A DNA stretch of 64,000 nt from Aldrovandia affinis (lineage: Eukaryota > Chordata > Actinopteri > Notacanthiformes > Halosauridae): positions 4,210,501-4,274,500 of the forward strand of contig JAINUG010000048.1 in the NCBI GenBank assembly GCA_029706075.1, written 5' to 3'. How positions within the stretch are numbered: the stretch's first letter is position 1; each line of letters starts with the position of its first letter. The notes below the pieces were generated by a model. It saw only the letters and a program-made list of their open reading frames with translations. It made no database searches and was not told where the DNA came from. Positions 51,601-64,000 of this stretch are shown one piece after another. A program made the translations under genes and the position numbers.

Positions 51601-53860
51601 AACAACGTGAACGAGAAGAGACAAAAATGTAACATGCTTTCCATTTTAAATGGGTGGAAGGTGTGTAAACAGAAAGTATTAATACAATTATTATTATAAT
51701 TATTGCCTTGTGCGTATAAATGAGTTGCTCAGAAAAGAAGGCATTTTTAAAGCTTCATATCTACAGAAACGTAATGGTCAACAATGGGAGGTTCATCCAT
51801 TCTACTTGGAAATAAAATGTTGGCATGAAACATTTTCCAATCTTGATTTTATGTTGTAATTTAGCCTACATTTCATAATCCTATACCCCACACTTTAGTT
51901 TCATATTTCACAAGAACCAAACAATATGGTTTACAAAAACGCTGCATCTGTCAAATATTTACTAACTCCAGGGGGCAATAAACAATTACTGCTTTGGTTA
52001 CAGTTTAATGTTCCAGGCATTACTTCAAAATTAACTGTGTGGGTTTAGCAGAACATTGCAAGCATAGGCTAATCTATAAACCTTTAAATACAAACTAGCA
52101 GGCAATTCTATTTTAAATTGTATCATTACATTTTGAGCATAGTAATAGATTTCATATACATTGTTTACCAACCAAATGTTCAGCATAATGCATAGGCTAA
52201 TACACGTCAACGTAAGAATGAATAAACACCTTTTTGATTTTATCTGCATATGGGACAGTTCATCCACATACAGGGCTCCAAACTGCCAATCATCACTTTC
52301 CTTTACAAGGCTGACAATGAAGCTCTCAAACGTGGCACTGAATTACATGCGTGGAAGTGCAGACAGGAACACCTAAGGAAAACCTTTTCTATGTAGTAAA
52401 AAGGCTACCACACTAATGAGCAATGAATAGTTAAAGTAAGATTCTCCCACACTGTGCCTTTATCAAAGCACTGGTGTTTTCTTTGTACCCCCACTACGAG
52501 GCTCTAGTAATGAAATAATGATCGCAACTTCTCGTATTTTATGGGAATAAAGGACAAACCAGCTGCAGGAGGCAAAAATGCAGTTTGGAGGGATGAGGAT
52601 TTTTTTCTGTACATTCAAGGAATGAGAGATTAGTGTTGCTTGAACGATAAAGACTGTGTTATTGGCCTAACGTGCCATTTATCATCAATGAGGAAAGAGC
52701 ATCAGTCTAATGCGGTTTTGAAACGTCTTTTTTTCTCCTAAATCTATTTTAAAAGGCTGTGCACTTCCTTTCTATGTTAATCGGTTTCATTTTATTAGAG
52801 AACCATACACAGTGAAAATGCAACAGAGCTCATCTTACTGTAGTAGCTAAAAAACAACAACTTACAAACACAAGCTCACAGAATAGGCTTTTGGTGCATA
52901 CTGCTTGACTGGTATAAATTGTAGATCGTCCCCAAATATTGTTCTGTCCTTTAAAATGACTTTGTTTACCCCCAAGAGCAAGTGAGTTCTACAGTTGCAC
53001 AGAGATAACAGTGTCTACTTCCAAACTAACGTTTCTATTAAATCTATGATGTGCCCATGACAGAGTAAATAATTCTAGCCGGTGTTACTTTTTTCTGTTT
53101 CTCATGCGGTAAGAAGTAACAAGAAATGTAGTTTTTAAAAACGACCTTAAACAGACAGACAAACTCATAGATCTGCCAACAAACTCAACTGAGGTATGTC
53201 ACACACTGATGTTTAGTGTCTTTTTATTGAAAAGGAAAATAAAAATAAAAATTGATCATCTGAGAAACTGAAAATAAATCTTGACATAAGGGCTCCCTGA
53301 TTTAAGAGATGTGGAAGAATGAGTAATGCTAATTATGGACTGAAAGGTATTCAAGAAGGGCAAGCTGGAATTATATACGGAATCTAGAGCGTCAAAAGCT
53401 CAGGTGCTTTACTGCGCACACGCACAGGTTCCAACCCGTTAGAGACATTGTCATTGTCCTCCAGTAATCAAGGAAGACATCATCAACATGTGACCTTTGG
53501 CCCTTGACAGAAAGACCCAGAAAGAGAGGAAACAAGCATTTTAAGTCTTTTAAGACATCCATTTAAATACCCAGAGTGACCATAAATAAATCACCCAAAA
53601 ACAAGAAAAGTACATACCAGAGAAAAAGCTGTATTACATTATTGTATCAGAAAAGGTTCCCAGAAGATGTCTTAAAATATAATAGATATAGCCTTCCTAT
53701 TCCTTTCAGGATGTTCTGCTAACAGTTCACAACTCCAGTTCTTTGGCTTTACGTGTGCTTTTTCAGTGAAAAAGATAGTGGAATAAGTAACAAGTTCTCT
53801 TTATATTTATTGGCTTAGTCTCACAAATGATGACATGTAACTTGGAAAAAAACAAAAAAT
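48608..53860. other. Noncoding AT-rich flank
   Basis: No exon is recognised. A perfect 10-bp hairpin (GGCCCTGACC at 51082-51091 and its complement at 51102-51111, 10-base loop) is the only local structure noted. CAGGGCTCCAAACTG near 52270 resembles the 18961 hAT terminus but stands alone. Confidence 0.5.
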
Positions 53861-54052
53861 ATATATATATATGATTTGCTGGGTCCCAAATATATACACA
53901 CAGAATATGATACCAAAAATGGCTATTTCTCTTGATCGAGGACTAAACAATTGGACAGCTAGGATTTTTTATCACTCACTCACAAGAACAACTTACCCCA
54001 CTGCTTTCCACTCAATTTTCCTTCCAATTTTGAATCCCACCCTCCATCCAAT

Positions 54053-54312
54053 TAGGGATGGGTATTGCCATCTACCTTGCGATATGATACCCATCAAGAC
54101 AGAAAGATCACAATACAATACATATTACGATAAAGTTCACATCACTGACAGACAGACAGACACGGGTATGGAAGAAAGTCCTTCAACTGCAGACAAAACA
54201 CGGTCACCACAGACTGGCATTGTTGTTCAGAATATACTTGTCACTGGATCAATACACCACATCGCTAAAGAAAGTATCCCAAAACTCAAATCGATACATC
54301 GACACAGCCCTA
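54053..54312. mobile_element. hAT-like MITE
   Basis: The left end TAGGGATGGGTATTGCCATC pairs with a right end whose complement is TAGGGCTGTGTCGATGTATC. The termini share TAGGGNTG. Flanking 8-mers CATCCAAT and CAACAAAC match at five of eight positions, compatible with an eroded target duplication. The interior holds a short GACA repeat (about 54147-54161) and no transposase. The 172-codon open frame that spans it is not a gene. Confidence 0.55.
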
Positions 54313-54919
54313 CAACAAACGCTGCCAAGCAACCCAGCTCTGCTCCAGATCTTCCCTCCTTTACCCACAGCAGGTCTGTTGAACATTAGCAGAGTCCAAT
54401 GATAATAGGTACACAGGACAGAGATGTTCAGCAATGGTGGGCTTCCAAAGAGCACTGCAGTAGGAGCAGTGTGAAAGTCTGCCCAAAACAATCTGAGATA
54501 AAGATAGACATTAACCCCTCTAGTGCTTAGGGTAAACATTAACACGATTCAATTACGAAACTACTCTCACACTTACACCGGGGCCAATAATATAGATCTA
54601 ATCTAATGTCGAATAGAGAGAGAAAGGCAGATAGACAGATGGGCAGACACAGAAATGTAAATGTAAAACAGTCCCAACTTAATCAATTTCAAACATGGCA
54701 TGCAACTGTTCCTGTGTACATACTTTTCCATTCTCTGTGCTCTTAAATACTGCTTTATATTATTTTTTCTTAGCGGACAGCCATCCCATTACAACCAATT
54801 CTCTGAGCACTATGTGACCCTGTTGCTAATCTCAAAATGAGTCCAGTGAAAATTTTGAAACTTAATTTTGCTAATGTGTCAGCTACTAGGCCAACATTAA
54901 AAGTGGCTACTTGTAACTA
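54313..54919. other. Noncoding flank
   Basis: No gene or named repeat recognised. Confidence 0.5.
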
Positions 54920-55097
54920 CAGGGTGAAGACAAGCTAATGGAAACACCAAATGAAAATGTAGTGTTTTGAAAGTAATATTTTTCTGCTATAAAATGCTTC
55001 AAAATCAACACTTCCAAATGAGCTTCTAAAGCAACTTGAGAGATTGAACAAATTTTGAAATATTGTTTGGTGTTTCCATTATTTTGCCTCCCTCCTG
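54920..55097. mobile_element. Tc1/mariner-type MITE with TA target duplication
   Basis: A 178-bp element has the left end CAGGGTGAAGACAAGCTAAT then GGAAACACC. The complement of its right end is CAGGAGGGAGGCAAAATAAT then GGAAACACC. TA flanks both sides (54918-54919 and 55098-55099). The subterminal sequences also pair partly. It is noncoding and was presumably mobilised in trans. Confidence 0.88.
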
Positions 55098-56228
55098 TAT
55101 ATTTTGTTTTAACCCTTGTTAGGCCTGACACATTTTATTAGTACACAGCAACCTGTGCTTTCTGTGATAAATGTAAAGTGTGGAAGAATTTATCTTTTTT
55201 GTTAAATACAGTGTAGGATACCGCCTGTGACATGGGTTAATCCCAGGTCCCGGTGAGAAATCATAAAACAACGCCCACCTCCCTTTTTTTATGCGTGTCA
55301 TCAAAATCAGACTTTCACACTGTTAAACAAGAAACTCATTTTCTGACTGCGTTCCCCACCTCAAATGAGACTATGCTCTGTGCGAGCAGATCACAGAGGG
55401 CGATCACAAAAAACCTTTCAGAAACCCTTCAGAAAGGTAACCGACCACCCCACGCAATGTGGCGAAGGCACTTGTATGCTCCTCACTACCTCAGAATGAC
55501 AAGTGGGTAGAGAATTATACATGAACAAATTAATAAAGAGGTGGGCGGTCACAAACAAACACATTCTGCCCTTCATCGGGGCCCGAATTCGCTTGAAGCT
55601 CGCTCACAGGAGTCCAGCGGGGTTGCCAGCACATGCTTCCCCTGCGCCGACGCTAACCTTGGCCGCGCTGAATGGGAGAATAATGTTAAGGCCCCGAGGA
55701 GCGAGAGAGAAAGGGAGCAGTCGCTCGTATTCAAATGACCCTGCCGCTCATTAGCATATAACTGGCTGGTTCTCGCTGTGCCGGCGGTGCCAGCAGAACA
55801 GACACCGATTGTCTGTGGCTGACCCCACGTATCCCAGCAGCCACTGCATGATGAATGGGCCCCCAGTGACCCCTCGCAACCCCAGCCTTTAGGCTACGGC
55901 GGTTGTTCAACATTATTATGTACACATATTACAGTTAAAAAGGGGTACATACAAAAACTCCTATCACTTAGATAAACCTATCACGCTGAACATAGCTTAA
56001 TAATGTGAGCCAGTTTATTATCACACGCATACACAATAATACGGTAAAGACAGTTGCATAATGAAGGCATATTTAAAATGCATGAGCGTGTGAAATGTGG
56101 AGGACTATTAGATGATTGCTGGCTTGTTCCAGCACAAAGCAATTCTATACAGAGATGCCCCACAACACATTGCACACAAAAGGAAAACACCTATGATAAA
56201 ATGATGCCATGAATCACTGTGAATCACT
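55098..56228. other. Noncoding flank
   Basis: No exon is recognised. The GC-richer stretch at about 55570-55770 lacks repeat signatures and is a conservation candidate only. Confidence 0.5.
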
Positions 56229-56263
56229 GTGTGAGCGTGTGTGTGTGTGTGAGAGAGAGAGAG

Positions 56264-56296
<33 letters not shown>

Positions 56297-56320
56297 CTGT
56301 GTCTAAGCGTGCGTGTGTGT
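56229..56320 (+). repeat. GT/GA compound microsatellite
   Basis: GT units, a GA block (about 56251-56265), then a longer GT run with C interruptions. GAATCACTGT is duplicated in tandem just before it (56211-56230). Confidence 0.9.
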
Positions 56321-56749
56321 TCACTGAGGAGCCTTGGGGGCACAGACAGTAATACAAGGAAAATGCCTTATTGCTCTGCTCCCTTTGCCTCCTTCCCTCT
56401 ATGCCCTCTTAGCTTCCTCGGTGCAGACACCTAACATGGGGGGGGAGAGGGGAGCAGAAATTATATTTGCTGCACCATGTCGAGCCATATGGAGGTGCCG
56501 GGGGGGGAATGGAATACAGGATGGAAAACATACAAAAATGATTGAGATTTAGAGAGAGAGAGAAGAAAGAGAGAGAGAAAAACAGGCATTGGGATCAAAG
56601 AGTAGCTTTGCCCCTCCAGGACACAGGTGGGAATAGGGGTGGTGACAAATAGAACTCGGAGGGATTGGTTTCAGAAGGCAGTACCAGCGGGCATGGGCAC
56701 CCGGGCATCATGGTTACGCCCGTGTGAAGGTCGTAACTGATGCGGTTCT

Positions 56750-56858
56750 GTGTGGCTCAGTAGGTGGAGCGTGGCGCTGACAACGCTTAGGTTGTGGGTT
56801 CAATTCCCACTGGGAGCACATATACTGAAAAATGTATGCATAAATGGCATATATATTA
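56750..56858 (+). mobile_element. tRNA-derived SINE, internally deleted
   Basis: GTGGCTCAGTAGGTGGAGCG (A-box region) and GGTTGTGGGTTCAATTCCCA (B box) give an almost complete tRNA-like head, followed by ATACTGAAAAATGTATGCAT. The sequence then jumps to AAATGGCATATATATTA, skipping about 40 bases (the AAGTCGCTTTGG tail module) present in the copy at 37904-38037. It is a SINE rather than a tRNA gene, because the head lacks a clean acceptor stem. Confidence 0.82.
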
Positions 56859-58247
56859 TCTCTGAGATTACCCATCAGCCCTTGGACTGAAACAAAACGT
56901 ATCTCCGGAGACACGGCGGTGAAAACAATTCTGCATCCGTAATTAGCAGGGAGCCAAATATAAAATACAGCAACAAGTACTCAATGGGGGATTCCCCATT
57001 ACTGTTCCAAAAGAAGAAAGGATAAGAAATGATGCACGGGTGACACAAAATTGACTCCACAGCCATGGACACAGCACCCCACCCGCCCACTTCGCCCGAG
57101 AGATGCAAGACTTGAGGGGTCTGGGGTATTTTCCCAGCTCCCTAGGAGAATAAAAAAACTGAGACATGGAGCCGGATGTGTTTAATGACTCCGAGCACTG
57201 TTACTATGAGTTTGGGGATATCCAAATGTTTCAGGGTCACGGGGAGTTCTGCGAGGCATTACCTCACACTGATCGCTGGCGGGGGTGGGGGCGTATTCAC
57301 GACAGTACAAGACTGCAACCCGATGCTAGGGCGCGCGGGGGTGACATCATCAAGCCACTGACCCCAGGGGCGGGAGGGTAGGAGGACCCCTTCAAAAAAC
57401 AGTTGGGGGTTGAATTACGGCCCTCGCCTTTTTCCACTCTCCGTTTCAGGGCCAAATCCCCCCCACCACTCACACATTTGTCACCTCTCTAGACACAAGA
57501 GCAGCACATGGGAAGAACAGAATGATTTTGTCATTGCTTTGGACTTTAAACCCAATTTTTCAGGAGTCGATCAAACGTCTTCTCTGTCAGCAAGTGACAT
57601 GCCAGTTTTGCGTTGGAACGCAACCTCTCCCGGGAGTAAGGAGATGGCCGTTAACAATCTCTAAAATATTCAGAGAGAGAGAGAAAGAGAGAAATGCACA
57701 ATTTTACACCCTTTCCTTCCTCAGGAAGTTGGTTCTAGTTTTTTTTAGGAGAAATTGGCCGTCTCAGCAAGGAACCAACAAACCGATATATTAACCAATA
57801 TAAACCAATTATTTCTCGATTTTCTACTCCTGCTGCTGCTACTCCCCTTAGCATAATGTCCTCAGCAGTAAACCACAATTATGCAGCCGAAAAGTCCAGA
57901 AAGATAAATTACTATTCACAGGGCCTAGCATGATAAAACCACGTTTAATTCAATCCGACTTAGCAGGGCACCTGCACAACAAAAGTGTAAGAATACCACG
58001 TGTTCTTAATGCGCCATAATTAAATGAATGAGCTGCAGCTCATTTGAAAGGCTGCAATCTATTCCCTGTAAATAATGCTGGATGGATTTTTCCCTTGGTT
58101 GATCATTAGGTATGGAGGCCTTGCTTTTTTTCCGCTGGAGTCGAGCGCTTACTTGCCACACATTCAGTGTCAGGTAGTTTTCAATTTCCATCTCAATTGA
58201 GGTTTTAATTTAGTTTGTGGTCAACACTGCATACCAATCTCTGTGCA
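56859..58247. other. Noncoding flank
   Basis: No gene is recognised. The stretch at about 57990-58200 has AT-rich homeodomain-like sites and no repeat signature. Confidence 0.5.
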
Positions 58248-58262
58248 CCCCCCCCCCCCCCC
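58248..58262 (+). repeat. Poly(C) tract, 15 nt
   Basis: Uninterrupted C15. Confidence 0.95.
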
Positions 58263-58379
58263 TCTTCAGCTATAGCTGCAGAGACTATGGGATGCACAGT
58301 AATGCTACAGGACTCAGTTAAAAATAAAAAAATCAACTCCCCAAAATCAACGCAGGCACTGGGTCGCTACTCCTGGGGT

Positions 58380-58575
58380 TGGGAGAAGGGAATGGAGAGG
58401 GAGTGTGGTGAGGAGATGAGAGAGGAGGAAGGGAAGAAAGAAGTGGAAGAGGGTAGAGACAAAGGAAAGTGGAGGGGATTGGGGGGCGGCAGGGGAAAAA
58501 AGGAGCAAAACAAATGTGTGAAAGGAGAGAGAGAGATGGAGAAGACGGAGGATGAACTGAGTGAGTGGAGACGAG
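58380..58575 (+). repeat. Polypurine (GA-rich) tract
   Basis: About 190 bases are almost wholly purine, with few interruptions. The 122-codon open frame across it (Glu/Lys/Gly-rich) is a composition artefact. Such tracts can form triplex DNA. Confidence 0.8.
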
Positions 58576-58923
58576 CAGAGTGACAAAGTTATTTTTTCAC
58601 AATCATTTGCACATGCTGCATTGTTTTCCACAAGTGGAAATCTGTCTGGTCCTTACGGTCCGCTTCTCCTACAATTTCAGCACAAGGAGGAAAAACCAGA
58701 GAGAGCCGGACCCATGTAAAACACAGTCACTGCCAGTCCTACCACCTCCAAGCCAAAAATAACATAACTCGCTGAGACACACGCACAAAATACAAAGCAA
58801 ACTTGAGTGCTACTGGGTCCTATGAAGACAGAACACTGGCAGATCTGTTGACGGTGAAGAATAATAAACAAATGCATGATTTGACATACAGTGCAGTCCG
58901 TAAGCATTTGGGCAGTGACACAT

Positions 58924-58952
58924 TTGTTGTTGTTGTTGTTGTTGTTGTTGTG
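58924..58952 (+). repeat. (TTG)n microsatellite in the Tc1 left TIR
   Basis: About nine TTG units just inside the left terminus. The right terminus has only a short ACAACAAA equivalent, so the repeat expanded after insertion. Confidence 0.9.
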
Positions 58953-58988
58953 GTTCTGTTCTCCAGCACATTGTATTGTGAAATGAAA

Positions 58989-59055
58989 CAATTTACATTT
59001 GAAGCATTTAGCAGATGCTCTTATCCAGAGTGACTTATAAGATGTGCATTAATAC
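58989..59055 (-). mobile_element. SINE-tail fragment inside the Tc1 element
   Basis: TTTACATTTGAAGCATTTAG then CAGATGCTCTTATCCAGAGT is the reverse of the teleost SINE tail also seen at 37920 and 60950. It interrupts the Tc1 left TIR, and the hAT at 59056 in turn sits within or beside it. Confidence 0.7.
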
Positions 59056-59846
59056 TAGGGGTGTTAATGATTAATCGATGATCGATTAATCGCCGTTAAG
59101 AATTTGATCGATCAAGCATATCAAATTAACGATTATGTATCACAGCACAGCGGAGTTATTCAATAGCATGAAGTCTAGTGAGTGTAATAATATTGCTTTG
59201 AAACAACAGTTAAAACCTTGTTGATTTTATAAAATATATTTTGCAATATTTCACAAAGGAAACAATTTACAACGACAAAACATTTTTGTTATATTTTGTA
59301 TAGCCTAACATTACCTCAGCCGACAATTCACTTGAATTCGCTAAGCACACCTAACGATGCTTCCACATTTTTCTGAGTTTTGTTTTTGTTGTCACAACAG
59401 TATTTATGCATCCCACGGGACATCGGTGCCGTCCTAACGGGTGTTCTCAGCGGCTGGTCTTACTGTAAACAGGCTGCTCACACCTGAACACGTGGGTATG
59501 CTTATATTCTTAAATAAAAACCAGTAAGGGGACGAGTCAGGACTCTAAAGTTTAGGCTTTTTACAGCCAAGCCTCTGCTGTCAGACAGCCCTTTTAATTT
59601 AAAAAAGGAATATTATTTTCATTGTTAGGGATCCTTCATAATTCTTATTGTTTTATGCTGTTAAAATAGGCCCAAATATGTCTCAAAATTTTGAATAAAG
59701 TTTTGATTGAGAAAAAAAAAGCGCATTTTGTATTCTCTGTCATACGCTACATTTTGCTGTTGTTGTTTTTTTAAGATTAATCGATTAATTGTTCGTTAAC
59801 GTGGGCGACGATCGATCAAGGACATTTCTTAAAATTAGCATCCCTC
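59056..59846. mobile_element. Nonautonomous hAT element nested in the Tc1 element
   Basis: A 791-bp insertion is flanked by exact 8-bp duplications ATTAATAC (59048-59055 and 59847-59854). The left end TAGGGGTGTTAATGATTAAT and the complement of the right end GAGGGATGCTAATTTTAAGA share AGGGNTGNTAAT. Subterminal GATTAATCGATGATCGATT-like words occur at both ends. The interior is AT-rich and noncoding. It is the youngest layer of the nest, because its target duplication lies in sequence that is itself inside the Tc1 element. Confidence 0.87.
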
Positions 59847-60158
59847 ATTAATACATGGTATGATCAATCATTGGCTTTAACCTCAATGACTATTGAGGTT
59901 AAAGTGCAGACTATCACCTTTAATTTGAGGGTATTTACATCCATATCAGGTGAACCATATGAAATTGCAGCCCTTTTTATACATTATCCCCCCATTTTTA
60001 GGGACCAAAAGTAATTGGATCATTGGCTGCTCAGCTGTTTCTTGGGCAGGTGTGTCTCATTTCATCGTTACTTCACATACAACAGAGCTAACAAAGGTTC
60101 TCGAGTTGATTCTAGGTGTGACATTTGCATTTGGAGTCTGCTGTTGTTGTCTTTCAAC

Positions 60159-61284
60159 ATGAGGACCAAAGAAGTGTCAATGTCAGTAAAGCAGGCCATC
60201 ATGAGGCTGAAAAATCTAAATCAATCAATCAGAGACATAGCCAAAACATTAGGTGTGTCAAAATCAACTGTTTGGTACATTATTAAGAAGCAAGAACACA
60301 CTGGTGAGCTCAGTAATTGCAAACGACCTGGTAGACCACGGAAGACCAGTGTAGTGGATGACAGAAGAATACTTGGAATGGTATAGTAAAACCCTTTTTC
60401 AACTGCTGAACAGATCAGGAACACTCTCCAGGAGTGTAGATGTGTCAAAAAGAGAAGACTACACAGGCATAACCTCATCACAAGATGCAAATCCCTGGTA
60501 AGCCTCAAGAATAGAAGAGCCAGGTTAGTTTGCAAAAATTCCCATTAAAAAACTGTTGAGTTCTGTAACAAAGTGTTATGGACAGATGAGACAAAGACCA
60601 AGCTGTACCAGAGTGATGGAAAGTGTGGAGAAAAAAAGGAACAACTCATGATCCAAAGCATACCACCTCATCTGTCAACCATGGTGGAGGTGGTTGTTAT
60701 GGCTTGGGCATGTATGGCTGCCACTGGAACTGGCTCACTTGTGTTCATTGAAGATGTCACTGCTGACAGCAGCAGCGGTATAAATGTGGAAGTATACAGA
60801 TATATTTGTCTGCTCAGATCCAAGCAAATGCATCAAAACTCATTGGACAGCGCATCACCATGCAGCAGACAATGATCCCAAACATACAGCCAAAGCAATC
60901 AAGGAGTTTTTTAAGACATTTTACATTTACATTTTTTTAGGCATTCAGCAGACGCTCTTATCCACAGCGACTTACACAGTTTACACAGTTAAGGCCAAAA
61001 AGTGGAATGTTCTTGACTGGCCAAGTCAATCACCCGACCTCAATCCAATTGAGCACGCGTTTCACTTGCCGAAGACCAGATTGAAGGCAAAAATCCCCCG
61101 AAGCAAGCAAGAACTGAAGAGTACAAGCCTGGCAGAGCATCACCAGGGAATATACCAAGTGTCTGGTGATGTCTATGGGTCGCAGACTTCAAGCAAAGGA
61201 TTTAAGGAACTAAATATAAAATATGAGGACTATTGCAATAGTGCAATTACTTTTGGTCCCTTAAAATGGGGGGACAATGTATAG
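60159..61284 (+). pseudogene. Tc1-like transposase pseudogene
   Basis: The start at 60159 gives MRTKEVSMSVKQAIMRLKNL, then DIAKTLGVSKSTVWYIIKKQ (helix-turn-helix) and the GRPRK AT-hook-like motif. Two tandem stops follow RILGMV (60384-60389), after which the same frame continues NPFSTAEQIRNTLQE. A further stop lies at about 60544-60546. WTDET marks the first catalytic Asp. A frameshift precedes DNDPKHTAKA (second Asp). The final acidic motif is in DWPSQSPDLNPIEHAF. A SINE tail is inserted between the second and third motifs. The protein is not functional. Confidence 0.92.
60917..60990 (-). mobile_element. SINE-tail insertion inside the transposase
   Basis: ACATTTACATTTTTTTAGGC then ATTCAGCAGACGCTCTTATC and CACAGCGACTTACACAG form the common teleost SINE tail in reverse. 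It separates KEFFK from AKKWNVLDW in the transposase. By chance it leaves one reading frame open across the junctions. Confidence 0.8.
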
Positions 61285-61442
61285 AAAGGGCTGCAATTCC
61301 TACACGGTTCACCTGATATGGATGTAAATACCCTCAAATTAAAGGTGACAGTCTGCACTTTAACCCCATCAAATCCAATATGTTGGAGTACAGAGCCACA
61401 ACAAAAAATGTGTCACTGTCCAAATACTTATGGACTGCACTG

Positions 61443-63601
<2,159 letters not shown>

Positions 63602-64000
63602 TACAATAAAACTGTAATAAGTAAAATATTGGCACCCTTGCATTTTTTTATTTAATTTAATTTTTTTCAAATAATGCACCATTTATTCCAGAAAATTGTT
63701 GAAACTAAAACATCTTTTGGTATCCACATATGTATTTATTTGGTTTGCAGTGGAACAAAACAAAAAAGCTGAAAACAATACTGAATATTAGCTTACTCCA
63801 CACAGAAATCCTAAAATGGCCTGGACAATATTATTGGCACCTTCTAGAAGCCAAGACATAATTTGATTTCAAGGAGGTGATTCTCCTTTCATTAGTAATT
63901 TAACTCACATGTGGTGAGCCACAGGTGTCTGCAATCCAATAATCACTCATTCAACCAGTTTGAATGGAGAAAAGTACTCATTCTGCTGTTTTGTATCAAT
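63602..64000 (+). mobile_element. Tc1-like transposon, left part, cut by the window edge
   Basis: ATATTGGCACCCTTGCATTT near 63627 and ATATTATTGGCACCTTCTAG near 63826 are the paired repeats of an IR/DR-type Tc1 left end. AGGTGTCTGCAATCCAATAA then TGGAGAAAAGTACTCATTCT resembles the 5' leader that precedes the transposase in a fish Tc1 family. The transposase itself would start beyond base 64000. The exact outer boundary is uncertain. Confidence 0.6.

Larger units (their letters stand above)
58889..61442 (+). mobile_element. Tc1-like DNA transposon with nested insertions
   Basis: The left end CAGTGCAGTCCGTAAGCATT then TGGGCAGTGACACATTTG is the inverse complement (with few mismatches) of the right end, which reads CAAATACTTATGGACTGCAC then TG. 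TA flanks both sides. A second inverted pair lies inside: GAGGGTATTTACATCCATAT at 59927 and its complement near 61310. The TIR is therefore of the long IR/DR type. Removing the hAT (791 bp plus duplication) and the two SINE-tail pieces leaves roughly 1.6 kb, the normal Tc1 length. The transposase is broken. Confidence 0.92.

Noticed and set aside
52268..52290. CAGGGCTCCAAACTG resembling the hAT terminus at 18961
   Set aside because: No partner end, target duplication or internal similarity was found.
56750..56825. Possible functional tRNA gene
   Set aside because: A- and B-box-like sequences are present, but there is no clean acceptor stem, and a second copy with the same non-tRNA 3' body at 37904 shows it is a SINE.
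58215..58583. 122-codon Glu/Lys-rich open frame
   Set aside because: It is a purine-rich simple-sequence tract; no splice sites, domain or family resemblance.

Overview
The window is animal, almost certainly ray-finned (teleost) fish, nuclear DNA. The basis is a vertebrate-type split gene with GT-AG introns, teleost-style tRNA-derived SINEs sharing the tail (in reverse complement) ATTTAGCAGACGCTCTTATC, Tc1/mariner, hAT and L1-like elements, and abundant microsatellites. Most of the short ORFs have no coding support.

The only host gene I can support is on the minus strand at 1773-8325. It is the 5' half of an ndst1-type heparan sulfate N-deacetylase/N-sulfotransferase gene. Five coding exons join in phase (8325-7802, 4674-4192, 3342-3255, 2879-2725, 1958-1773) and give about 479 residues: cytoplasmic tail, signal-anchor helix and most of the N-deacetylase region. 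The rest of the deacetylase region and the whole sulfotransferase domain should lie beyond base 1. The first coding exon has a one-base deletion near 8109-8110 that breaks the reading frame. Everything else in the gene is intact, so I favour an assembly error or rare allele over a pseudogene.

From about 8.35 kb to 64 kb there is no convincing coding gene. This is the upstream flank or a long 5'-UTR intron of ndst1. Its recognisable content is repeats: a GC-rich tRNA-like SINE at 11.46 kb, with an inverted relative at 48.3 kb and a tail-sharing relative at 24.3 kb; a perfect palindromic hAT MITE at 16.68 kb; a decayed hAT element with transposase fragments at 18.96-20.31 kb; an L1-like LINE at 34.8-38.75 kb, split by 1.45 kb of unidentified AT-rich DNA and carrying a SINE; an inverted-repeat element at 39.4-40.2 kb; hAT-like pieces at 23.5, 42.4 and 54.05 kb; a mariner-type MITE at 54.92 kb; a Tc1-like element at 58.89-61.44 kb that contains a SINE tail and a complete hAT insertion, with a second SINE tail in its transposase; a 172-bp CA repeat at 62.58 kb; and the start of another Tc1-like element at the right edge.

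The most useful points for follow-up are the ndst1 frameshift, the layered transposon nest, the unidentified insert in the LINE, and a possible minus-strand exon near 15.35-15.48 kb with a strong splice donor.
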